48,934 bases of DNA. It comes from Pyrinomonadaceae bacterium (GTDB taxonomy: Bacteria > Acidobacteriota > Blastocatellia > Pyrinomonadales > Pyrinomonadaceae). A program made the translations under genes and the position numbers. Where the stretch lies: contig JAGOBH010000013.1 of NCBI GenBank assembly GCA_017983495.1, positions 1-48,934 of the forward strand. Direction: 5' to 3'. Below are positions 16,501 through 25,265 of the stretch, piece after piece (positions within the stretch are counted from its first letter, which is position 1; every line of letters begins with the position of its first letter). A model generated the notes under the pieces. That model made no database searches, was not told the origin of the DNA, and saw nothing but the letters and a program-made list of their open reading frames with translations.

Positions 16501-16517
16501 GCAAGCGGGACGCTTGC
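16501..16517 (+). repeat. REP element, family A, right of RAYT
   Basis: GCAAGCGGGACGCTTGC followed by GCTCCAG. It lies 13 bp upstream of the RAYT start codon and 7 bp after the end of the 109-aa gene, so it separates the two minus-strand genes. Confidence 0.92.
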
Positions 16518-16524
16518 GCTCCAG

Positions 16525-16854
16525 TCAGCCCTGCAGCGGCAGACCATCGTAGATGACGTTCCATCCATTGCGGCGGCTGGTCCGGAGACTGCGGGTGAAC
16601 CATTCGACGGCAGCGGTCGGGTCATCGTAGATCTGCACGGCGGGCCGATCCTCGCGCGGGTCGACGCGGCAGATGGCGGCACCGGCTGTAGCGGTTTTGA
16701 TGCAGAGAAGCGCGATCATATCGTTCTTTTGCATGACGGCCGTTCGGACGGAAACGTCGTCGAGGTCGTCGTCAAATTCGTCGAACTCGGCAAGTTCCTC
16801 GTCAAACTCGTCGTCAAATCCAAAATCGGCTTCAAAATCAAACTCGTTACTCAT
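16525..16854 (-). CDS. Small protein with very acidic N-terminus
   Basis: 109 aa. Residues 4-36 are almost all Asp, Glu and Phe in a repeated pattern (DDEFDEELAEFDEFDDDLDD). Residues 40-109 look like a small folded domain (DMIALLCIKTATAGAAICRV, WFTRSLRTSRRNGWNVIYDG). No family is recognised. It sits 21 bp downstream of the vanW-like gene on the same strand, so the two are likely co-transcribed. Codon use and composition match its neighbours. Confidence 0.65.
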   Translation of the reverse strand: MSNEFDFEADFGFDDEFDEELAEFDEFDDDLDDVSVRTAVMQKNDMIALLCIKTATAGAAICRVDPREDRPAVQIYDDPTAAVEWFTRSLRTSRRNGWNVIYDGLPLQG

Positions 16855-16875
16855 AATGCTCCCGTGTCGGCGTAT

Positions 16876-17718
16876 CTACAAACTACACTCTCCCGCCTCA
16901 AAGTTCAATTCGTATTTAACCTCCGCGTGGTTTTTAACGAGCATTTCCTCGGCGACGTGGTTGCCGGTTCGCCGGTCCGTCAGGCTCCGCCAAATCTCGT
17001 TCTCGCGAAAATTCTTGCCGTCCTCTTTGATAAAGCGGTGGTTTTTCTCGAAAACGTGATACGAATACGGCGTTTCGCGGTCCGAGTAGATCGCACCCTT
17101 GATATGGTCGTCCGTGATCCAGAGCTTGATCTGAAAAGTAAGATCGGTCGGGTTGTAGAAACGAAGGTCGATGTAGTTATAGAACACGCCGGCACCGCTG
17201 CCGAAGGGCAAAACGCGATTTTCATCCGGAAACGGGTCGAAACTGTGGTGGTGACGCTCGGTGATCTCGAGCGGCGTATGCAACGCCATCCAGTAGAGCA
17301 GATTGGCGAGTTGGCAGAGCCCGCCGCCGACGCCGCGGACGACCTCGCCGCGTGAAAGCTGCATGCCCTCGTGGTATCCCTTATCGGCCGTCGCTTCGCC
17401 CAATTGCCGCCAGAACGAGAATATCTGTCCGGGTTTGATCAGGATGCTGTCGATCGTCGGACAAGCGATCTTGAGGTTTTCGACTTTGTTCTCCTGCAAT
17501 TCCGGATCGGAGTTGCCGAGACGCCTGCGGAGCAGCGATTGGTGTTTTTTACACGTATAGGGCAATTGCTCCGCGCTTTGTTCGGACGCAAATCTGCCAA
17601 CCCGCGGCAGATCGGCCAAGCGGCGAAAGAACCGCTTTTGCCAGATACGGCTGTGGTAAAAGACGGGATTGATTTCAGATAATCGTTTCTTCAAGATATT
17701 TTTTGCCACGAATAGCAC
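16876..17718 (-). CDS. VanW family protein
   Basis: 280 aa. The VanW signature GGGLCQLANLLYW lies at 131-143, preceded by PGQIFSFWRQLG (96-107) and followed by ERHHHSFDPFPDENRVLPFG. The fold resembles L,D-transpeptidase-associated domains, and VanW is found in some vancomycin-resistance clusters, but its biochemical role is unknown. There is no transmembrane segment. The frame opens with GTG 17718, while an in-frame GTG at 17709 is an alternative; neither has a good ribosome binding site. It follows birA by 27 bp. A cell-envelope role is inferred from the family only. Confidence 0.88.
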   Translation of the reverse strand: MLFVAKNILKKRLSEINPVFYHSRIWQKRFFRRLADLPRVGRFASEQSAEQLPYTCKKHQSLLRRRLGNSDPELQENKVENLKIACPTIDSILIKPGQIFSFWRQLGEATADKGYHEGMQLSRGEVVRGVGGGLCQLANLLYWMALHTPLEITERHHHSFDPFPDENRVLPFGSGAGVFYNYIDLRFYNPTDLTFQIKLWITDDHIKGAIYSDRETPYSYHVFEKNHRFIKEDGKNFRENEIWRSLTDRRTGNHVAEEMLVKNHAEVKYELNFEAGECSL

Positions 17719-17745
17719 GAATTCGAACCAATAATGGTATCCATG

Positions 17746-18495
17746 TTATTCATCGCCTAGCTTTCTCAGACGTTCGACGTCGCCGGCCTGAATGATTCTA
17801 ACCGAGCCGTCCGATGTTTTCACGCGGAGTGCGCCGTTTTCTTCGAGGCCGTCGGTTACGCCCTCGAGAGTGCCGTCGGGAAGCGTGACACGCACCGCTT
17901 TACCGCTGAAATATGTCGAACGCTGACGCCAATGGCCGATGGTCTCGGCCGGGCCGTTCTCGTCAGCAAGTATGCCGTAAAAGTAGGCGATATAGCGTGT
18001 GAGGCTCTCGGCAACGGTGTCCGCAGATTTGAGCTCGTCGGTTTCCGCTTCGATCGACGTTGCTGTCCCGGCGATCTCGTCGGGGAAGTTTCGCGACGTC
18101 AGATTAATGCCGATGCCGACGATAACGGCGAGGCCGGTCGGGGTTTCCACGGTCTCGGCAAGAATGCCGCAGATCTTTTTGTCACCGACAAGTATGTCAT
18201 TGACCCATTTGATATCGGGCCTTACACCGATCTCCTTTAGGGCGTCATGTACTGCGACACCGGTCATCAGCGTGATCAGCGGCAAGTGCCGAAGCTCGAG
18301 CTTTGGCCTTAGGACGATGCTGAAATAAAGACCGGAGCCAGCTTCAGAAACCCACGTTCGCCCATGCCGCCCGCGTCCGGCCGTTTGCTGTGCGGCGATG
18401 ATGCACAGACCTTCGTCCGCCCCGAGCCTCGCCTGCCGGGCCGCCTCGGTATTGGTCGAGTCAATGGTGTCAAAACGGAGGATGGTGAAGTTCAT
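17746..18495 (-). CDS. birA: Biotin--[acetyl-CoA-carboxylase] ligase
   Basis: 249 aa. It activates biotin to biotinyl-AMP and transfers it to the carrier lysine of acetyl-CoA carboxylase. Visible are DSTNTEAARQ (12-21), the adenylate-binding GRGRHGRTW (~41-49), KWVNDI, KICGIL and GIGINL, plus a small C-terminal beta domain. It lacks the N-terminal winged helix of E. coli BirA, so it is a catalytic-only (group I) ligase and not a repressor. The ATG 18495 is preceded by an imperfect inverted repeat (18505-18560). First gene of a likely birA-vanW-orf109 run. Confidence 0.95.
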   Translation of the reverse strand: MNFTILRFDTIDSTNTEAARQARLGADEGLCIIAAQQTAGRGRHGRTWVSEAGSGLYFSIVLRPKLELRHLPLITLMTGVAVHDALKEIGVRPDIKWVNDILVGDKKICGILAETVETPTGLAVIVGIGINLTSRNFPDEIAGTATSIEAETDELKSADTVAESLTRYIAYFYGILADENGPAETIGHWRQRSTYFSGKAVRVTLPDGTLEGVTDGLEENGALRVKTSDGSVRIIQAGDVERLRKLGDE

Positions 18496-18504
18496 GACAG
18501 TTTT

Positions 18505-18560
18505 GAGTTCCAGCTTTAGCTGGCGTCAGTGTAACAAGAAGCCAACTGAAGTTGGAACTC
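18505..18560. repeat. Imperfect inverted repeat, family D
   Basis: GAGTTCCAGCTTTAGCTGGC (18505-18524) and GCCAACTGAAGTTGGAACTC (18541-18560) are inverted copies with about 3 differences in 20. Each arm is itself a short hairpin (CCAGCTTTAGCTGG; CCAACTGAAGTTGG). The right arm touches the egtD stop codon. It fills the gap between egtD and birA and could attenuate read-through. Confidence 0.8.
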
Positions 18561-19527
18561 AAAGCGGCCGCCAGAGCGAATCACAGTAGTATTCCTTCCT
18601 GTCGAAGAAGTTTTGGTTGACGGCGAAGCCGCTTTCACGGGCGAGGTCTTCGATCATTTTCAGGTTGTACTTTTGCGAGATCTCCATAAAGACGGCTTCC
18701 CACGCGTCGAATTCGAACGAGCGGCCGAGGGCGGAGATGTTGACGGTTTGGCGTTCGCGGCTGACCAAGAACGAACGTGCTGAGCCCTCGATCGGGCGGT
18801 AATTGGCGTAATGCGTAAACTTGTCGAGGTCAAAATCGGCGCCGAGTTCGCGGTTGATCCGTTTGAGAAGATTGAGGTTAAATTCGGCCGTTACGCCCTG
18901 AGCGTCATCGTAGGCTGCCGCGATCACGTGCGGATCTTTTTGCAGGTCAAAGCCGATGAACAGCAGGTCGTTAGGGTTCATGACCTCGCGAAGATGCCGA
19001 AAGAAATCGATCGACGCCTGACGGCAGAAATTGCCGATATTAGAGCCGAGAAAGAGCAGTATCTTTCGCCGCGTCGAGTTGTCCCGCAGCGATTCGAGGA
19101 TCGTAAAATAGTCGCCGTTACTCGCATCCATCCTGAGCGTCGGGAAATCCGCGTTGAATTTCTCGGTCAACGCATCAAGGGCTTCCTGCGAGATGTCGAT
19201 CGGCGAATACGAGATCTCGGCGTTCTGCTTTAGAAAATGGTCGATCAGAACTGCGGTCTTAGTGCCGTCGCCCGCACCAAGCTCGATCAGGTCAAAGCCG
19301 TCGCCGCCATTTGCAAACGAACGAAATATTGCGTCTGTCCGGGTCGTAAAGATATCGAGTTCGCACTTGGTCAGGTAATACTCGGGCAGCTTCATTATCT
19401 CCTGAAACAGCCGCGAGCCTTCGTCATCGTAAAAATACTTGGACGAGAGCGATTTTGGCGAAGACGAAAGCCCCGCGAGGACGTCCTCGGCGAATTGGGA
19501 GAGTTCAGTTGAGGTTGAAGATTCCAT
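18559..19527 (-). CDS. egtD: L-histidine N(alpha)-methyltransferase
   Basis: 322 aa, typical for EgtD (Methyltransf_33). It trimethylates histidine to hercynine, the first step of ergothioneine synthesis, with SAM. Seen are the N-terminal SLSSKYFYDDEGSRLF and PEYYLTKCE, the SAM loop LIELGAGDGTK (80-90), then LFLGSNIGNF and GFDLQKDP. It lies downstream of egtB on the same strand, separated by a 155-bp repeat-bearing gap, so the two are probably one transcript. The stop codon touches the family D repeat. Confidence 0.95.
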   Translation of the reverse strand: MESSTSTELSQFAEDVLAGLSSSPKSLSSKYFYDDEGSRLFQEIMKLPEYYLTKCELDIFTTRTDAIFRSFANGGDGFDLIELGAGDGTKTAVLIDHFLKQNAEISYSPIDISQEALDALTEKFNADFPTLRMDASNGDYFTILESLRDNSTRRKILLFLGSNIGNFCRQASIDFFRHLREVMNPNDLLFIGFDLQKDPHVIAAAYDDAQGVTAEFNLNLLKRINRELGADFDLDKFTHYANYRPIEGSARSFLVSRERQTVNISALGRSFEFDAWEAVFMEISQKYNLKMIEDLARESGFAVNQNFFDRKEYYCDSLWRPL

Positions 19528-19537
19528 TAGGTCAATT

Positions 19538-19678
19538 CAAACAGGATGCACAGGATCTACAGGATGATCGCCCGGTTGAAATCGGCAATAGGTCTGTCTG
19601 GATAAGCAAAATTCACAAGCAAAAAACCGAACGTCGTTTCAAGGGATCACATCCTGCCTATCCTGTACATCCTGTTAA
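19538..19678. repeat. Inverted arrays of a 9-bp ACAGGAT word, family F
   Basis: Left array ACAGGATGC-ACAGGATCT-ACAGGATG (about 19540-19566) and right array, inverted, CATCCTGCC-TATCCTGT-ACATCCTGT (19650-19676), are complementary enough to pair over ~28 bp across an 83-nt loop. It fills most of the egtB-egtD gap, so the transcript would carry a long hairpin there. Confidence 0.8.
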
Positions 19679-19682
19679 ATTC

Positions 19683-20942
19683 TCACTTAGCGAGCCGGAT
19701 GCCCGTAAACTGCCATCGCAGGTGCGGGTGAAAAAAGTTTCGGTACGTCGGGCGGCTGTGGCCGTCGGGCGTTGCGACGGAAGCTCCGCGGAGCACCATC
19801 TGGTTGATCATAAATTTGCCGTTGTACTCGCCGACAGCACCGGGTGCCTTTGAATAACCCGGATACGGAAGGTATGCCGAGTTTGTCCATTCCCAGCGTT
19901 TTCCCCAGTCGAACCGCGAACTGGCCGCTTCCCATTCGAATTCGGTCGGAAGACGCATTCCTTTCCATTCGGCAAACGCGGCGGCCTCGTAATACGAAAC
20001 GTGACAAACCGGAGCGTCGGGCGGCACGGGCCGTTTGCCGCCGAGCGTGAACTGGTGCCAACCGGCCGCACGATCTTTCCAATAGAGCGGCGATTCGACC
20101 GTATTCTGATTGACCCAATCCCATCCCTCGGCGTGCCACAGTCGATGGTCCGTGTAGGCTCCGGCGTCGATGAACTCGATGAACTCGGCATTGGTGACCA
20201 GCCGTGTGCTGATCGAAAAATCGTCGAGATACACCTTGTGCCGTGCAAGCTCGTTGTCGAAACAAAATCCTGGGCCAAAATGGCCGATCTCGTGGATGCC
20301 GCCTTCGATTTCTATAAACCGATTCGTGCCGCCCGCTGACGCAGGCGGTTCTGACAATTCCTCCGGTGCGTAGCCCTCGCGGTACGCGGGATAGAGCGGA
20401 TTGACGCTGAGCATGTATTTCAGATCGGTCAGGAAAAGTTCCTGATGCTGCTGCTCGTGGTTAAGGCCGAGGGTGACGAGGGCCCGAAATTGCGGATCGC
20501 GGATCTCCAGAGAACCACCCCGTCCGCCCAAAGCGGCGTCCACCCCTCCTTCGTAAGGAGGGGAGCTCGTAAGGAGTCGTTGCATATGCTCATCGACGTA
20601 TTTGCGGTATTCGAATACGCGTTTGACGGTCGGGCGGCTGAGGTTGCCGCGGTTGTCTCGGCGGGTGCGTTCGCCGATGGTGTTGTAATAGCTGTTAAAG
20701 AGATAACCGAAATGTTCGTCAAAGACGCGATAGCCCGCGAGGTGCTTTTTGAGGATCATCTCTTCGAAAAACCACGTCGTATGAGCGATGTTCCACTTGG
20801 TCGGCGACACGTCGACGATCGGCTGCGGAATGTAATCTTCCGTCTCGAGCGGTACGCACAGACGTTCGGTTTGCGAGCGTACCCGTGTATAGAATTCCAA
20901 AAGGTCCACTGCCGGACTCGCCGATGATCGACTGGCTTGCAT
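19683..20942 (-). CDS. egtB: Hercynine oxygenase EgtB (sulfoxide synthase) with two repeat-derived inserts
   Basis: 419 aa. The N-terminal DinB-like domain supplies the iron ligands H54 (NIAHTTW), H162 and H166 (NHEQQHQE). The C-terminal FGE-sulfatase domain (~208-419) shows GGIHEIGH, RLPTEFEWEAAS and LRGAS. It joins hercynine to a thiol with O2 in ergothioneine synthesis. The studied Chloracidobacterium EgtB uses cysteine, and no egtC is present here, so cysteine use is plausible. Odd feature: residues 126-145 and 197-206 are encoded by dispersed palindromic repeats. H54-H162 spacing is 108 residues against 83 in Mycolicibacterium thermoresistibile EgtB (H51, H134), which agrees with an insertion. 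Both inserts keep the frame, so the protein may still be active. Confidence 0.92.
   Translation of the reverse strand: MQASRSSASPAVDLLEFYTRVRSQTERLCVPLETEDYIPQPIVDVSPTKWNIAHTTWFFEEMILKKHLAGYRVFDEHFGYLFNSYYNTIGERTRRDNRGNLSRPTVKRVFEYRKYVDEHMQRLLTSSPPYEGGVDAALGGRGGSLEIRDPQFRALVTLGLNHEQQHQELFLTDLKYMLSVNPLYPAYREGYAPEELSEPPASAGGTNRFIEIEGGIHEIGHFGPGFCFDNELARHKVYLDDFSISTRLVTNAEFIEFIDAGAYTDHRLWHAEGWDWVNQNTVESPLYWKDRAAGWHQFTLGGKRPVPPDAPVCHVSYYEAAAFAEWKGMRLPTEFEWEAASSRFDWGKRWEWTNSAYLPYPGYSKAPGAVGEYNGKFMINQMVLRGASVATPDGHSRPTYRNFFHPHLRWQFTGIRLAK
20325..20356 (-). repeat. Family C palindromic repeat inside egtB
   Basis: On the minus strand, 20356-20329 matches the intergenic copy 1959-1986 at 27 of 28 positions. 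It encodes SEPPASAGGT (residues 197-206 of EgtB) at the junction of the DinB-like and FGE-sulfatase domains. The stem is CCGCCCGC/GCAGGCGG with one mismatch. Confidence 0.9.
20508..20567 (-). repeat. Family E palindromic repeat inside egtB
   Basis: 60 bp (20 codons) with a perfect 9-bp-arm hairpin CCCCTCCTT-CGT-AAGGAGGGG (20543-20563) and a GC-rich partner half with CCGC/GCGG. It encodes SSPPYEGGV followed by a Gly-rich tail (residues 126-145). There is no second copy in this window. Its status as a mobile repeat rests on its palindromic form and my recollection of similar intergenic sequences in this lineage. Confidence 0.7.
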
Positions 20943-20983
20943 GGTTTCAATTAGAACAAATATCTTGGACGAGGGAAAGGAAT

Positions 20984-21853
20984 TTATTCAGGCTTTGGCA
21001 GTTTGAGCAAAGCCTCGCGGCATATCTCGGCGAGGTAAGTGTCTTTATTGGTCAGATTTGCGGTCAAAAACGCAACGGCCGAACGGTCGCCGATGCCGCC
21101 GAGAGCAAACGCGGCTTCGCGGCGTGTGTCGTCCGTCTCTTTGGAGTTTGCGGCCACCTTTAGCAAGACGGTGACGGCCTGACGAAACTGTGGTGCCGAC
21201 GCGGCGGGCATGTCGGCGAGGGCGGTGTACTTGAACTTTTCGGGCAGGAAATCCTGCGGCGTGACATTTTGCCGACGGCCGCCGCGAACGGTCTCCGCGA
21301 TCTGCCCGATCGAGCGGGCAGCCGAGCGGCGTAAGAATTCGTTGTCGTCCTTGGGCTTTTTCGCCAAAATACGCGTCAAGGCTTCGACGGCAGATGAGTC
21401 GCCGGAACCCAGGGCAACAGCCGCAGCTGTGCGAACCTCCATGACACTATCTTCTAAAAGGAGTTTTATAAGAGCACTGGTGGCGATCCCGGTCCGGTCA
21501 TTCCTCAGCGAGTAAGCGGCCTCACGACGGACGAAAGCGTCCTTGTCACTTAACAGCGGACGAAGATAAACAGCTAGCTCGGTTTCCGGCAAGAAAACGA
21601 TCGACGATGCAGCCGTGGCTCGAACTATCGCGTCCGCGTCGCTGAGCGCGGGGACAGCTGCACGCGAGGCGGCGGCGGTGCGGAGATTTCTGAGGTCGAA
21701 AAGTGAATCGCGTTTCTGCTCGGTCGAACCTGTGCGGACCAGTTCGGCGAGCTTCTCAATGTCCTGGCCGGAAGTGGTGACCGCGAAACACGCGAAAAGC
21801 ATGAACAAGAATGAAGCAATACGCAACTGGTTATTGAATGCTGTTTGCTTCAT
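20984..21853 (-). CDS. Secreted HEAT-repeat protein
   Basis: 289 aa from ATG 21853. The frame is open 12 codons further, but ATG 21853 starts a proper Sec signal peptide (MKQTAFNNQLRIASFLFMLF to AVTTSGQ) and overlaps the upstream stop codon as ATGA. The mature part is a run of HEAT/PBS-lyase-like repeats (AAVPALSDADAIVRATAASS, RREAAYSLRND, RTAAAVALGSGD, RREAAFALGGIGD), a scaffold for protein contact. No catalytic motif is seen. Probably periplasmic. It ends 41 bp before egtB on the same strand, but a shared function is not evident. Confidence 0.85.
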   Translation of the reverse strand: MKQTAFNNQLRIASFLFMLFACFAVTTSGQDIEKLAELVRTGSTEQKRDSLFDLRNLRTAAASRAAVPALSDADAIVRATAASSIVFLPETELAVYLRPLLSDKDAFVRREAAYSLRNDRTGIATSALIKLLLEDSVMEVRTAAAVALGSGDSSAVEALTRILAKKPKDDNEFLRRSAARSIGQIAETVRGGRRQNVTPQDFLPEKFKYTALADMPAASAPQFRQAVTVLLKVAANSKETDDTRREAAFALGGIGDRSAVAFLTANLTNKDTYLAEICREALLKLPKPE

Positions 21854-22059
21854 GAATCGAGCCGTGTCACGCGGCGCATCAGTTCCCATTCGGTCACCTG
21901 GCGGGCACGTTTATTTTCGTACGAATTTGCCAGCGACATGATCATGTCGTCGTCCTGGGGCGTCTCGCGACGCGCTGCTGCCTGTCTGGTTTGGGTTGAT
22001 TCGGAACGGTGGATATTGTCTGAACGGCGTGGGGTATTTGTATCATTTCGGCTGACCAT
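21850..22059 (-). CDS. Small charged protein, coupled to the HEAT gene
   Basis: 69 aa from ATG 22059, preceded by GGGAGGT seven bases upstream, the clearest ribosome binding site in this area. The product is polar and Arg/Asp-rich (ETPQDDDMIMSLANSYENKR in the middle), with no signal or membrane segment. Its stop overlaps the next start as ATGA, so translation is coupled to the secreted HEAT protein. A longer frame from 22104 exists but ignores this strong site. Function unknown. Confidence 0.6.
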   Translation of the reverse strand: MVSRNDTNTPRRSDNIHRSESTQTRQAAARRETPQDDDMIMSLANSYENKRARQVTEWELMRRVTRLDS

Positions 22060-22447
22060 CTCTGCTACCTCCCATTTTTCGGGGCAGACGGTCGAACCGA
22101 ACACCTATAAGATCAAGTTTCGACGGTCTGCAAAACTGTTTTGGTTATCATTAAGTTCTTCGTGTATAAAAACTCCTCGAGTCTTAAAGTACCGACAAAT
22201 ATATCACGATTCTTATTGTGTTCCAAGAAAAATCTGGACATTTCGGCGACGTTTTTATAGACTTGCTTCATGTTGCTTTCGAGACTCACTCTCGCCCTTA
22301 GATAGCCGCTCGTCCGACTTGTTCTGACGACGCGGCGCAGCCTTCGAACACAAATAAAAATCAACTAAGTGGATAGACCGCGGTTTATCGGCTAACATAA
22401 GTCTTTTGCACGTTTAGGCGGGGCAAGGTCATATTTAATTCATCTGT
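22060..22447. other. Divergent intergenic region before leuS
   Basis: 388 bp between the small coupled gene (minus) and leuS (plus). It must hold both promoters. No tRNA, T-box or riboswitch-like structure is recognisable. A minus-strand frame at 22113-22364 (83 codons, or 52 from ATG 22271) is AT-rich and lacks a ribosome binding site, so I do not call it. AAGGTC a few bases before ATG 22448 is a weak leuS ribosome binding site. Confidence 0.5.
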
Positions 22448-25123
<2,676 letters not shown>

Positions 25124-25265
25124 AGCGGATTAGTCGTATTTTCCTTGCTTGCAGGGTATAAAGTCTTTAGAATCGTTAAGTGCCGAATTGCACGTTTATC
25201 TCGTGGGTAAGAGCCGGTGGAATTGGGGAAAACCGACTTGTGATTTTTGCATCTAAATTTCGTAA

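Larger units (their letters stand above)
15811..16524 (-). mobile_element. REPtron: RAYT gene between two inverted REPs
   Basis: A REP-associated tyrosine transposase gene (15864-16487) is bracketed by the REP core GCAAGCGGGACGCTTGC in opposite orientations (15825-15841 and 16501-16517). Over ~26 bp the two ends match as inverted repeats with about two differences. The left REP is also enclosed by AATGTGACT (15811-15819) and AGTCACAATT (from about 15866). A third solo REP lies at 6782-6798. This is the canonical REPtron layout, in which the transposase is thought to mobilise REP single strands. Confidence 0.85.

Noticed and set aside
16488..16682. 65-residue upstream extension of the RAYT frame
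   Set aside because: It reads through the REP and antisense-overlapping part of the next gene's coding DNA in another frame; the conserved start is ATG 16487.
16525..17355. Long plus-strand frame opposite vanW and orf109
   Set aside because: It mirrors the codon pattern of the minus-strand vanW gene, whose family motifs are unmistakable.
22113..22364. 83-codon minus-strand frame before leuS
   Set aside because: AT-rich, no ribosome binding site, no recognisable protein features; cannot be supported from the sequence.
22060..22447. tRNA or T-box leader before leuS
   Set aside because: No TTCGANTCC-like arm, no CCA end and no T-box sequence is present on either strand.
25124..25265. Further copy of the ECF promoter motif before the first kinase gene
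   Set aside because: AGAGCCG is present but no TTCGCGTAG-like half follows at the 21-bp distance.
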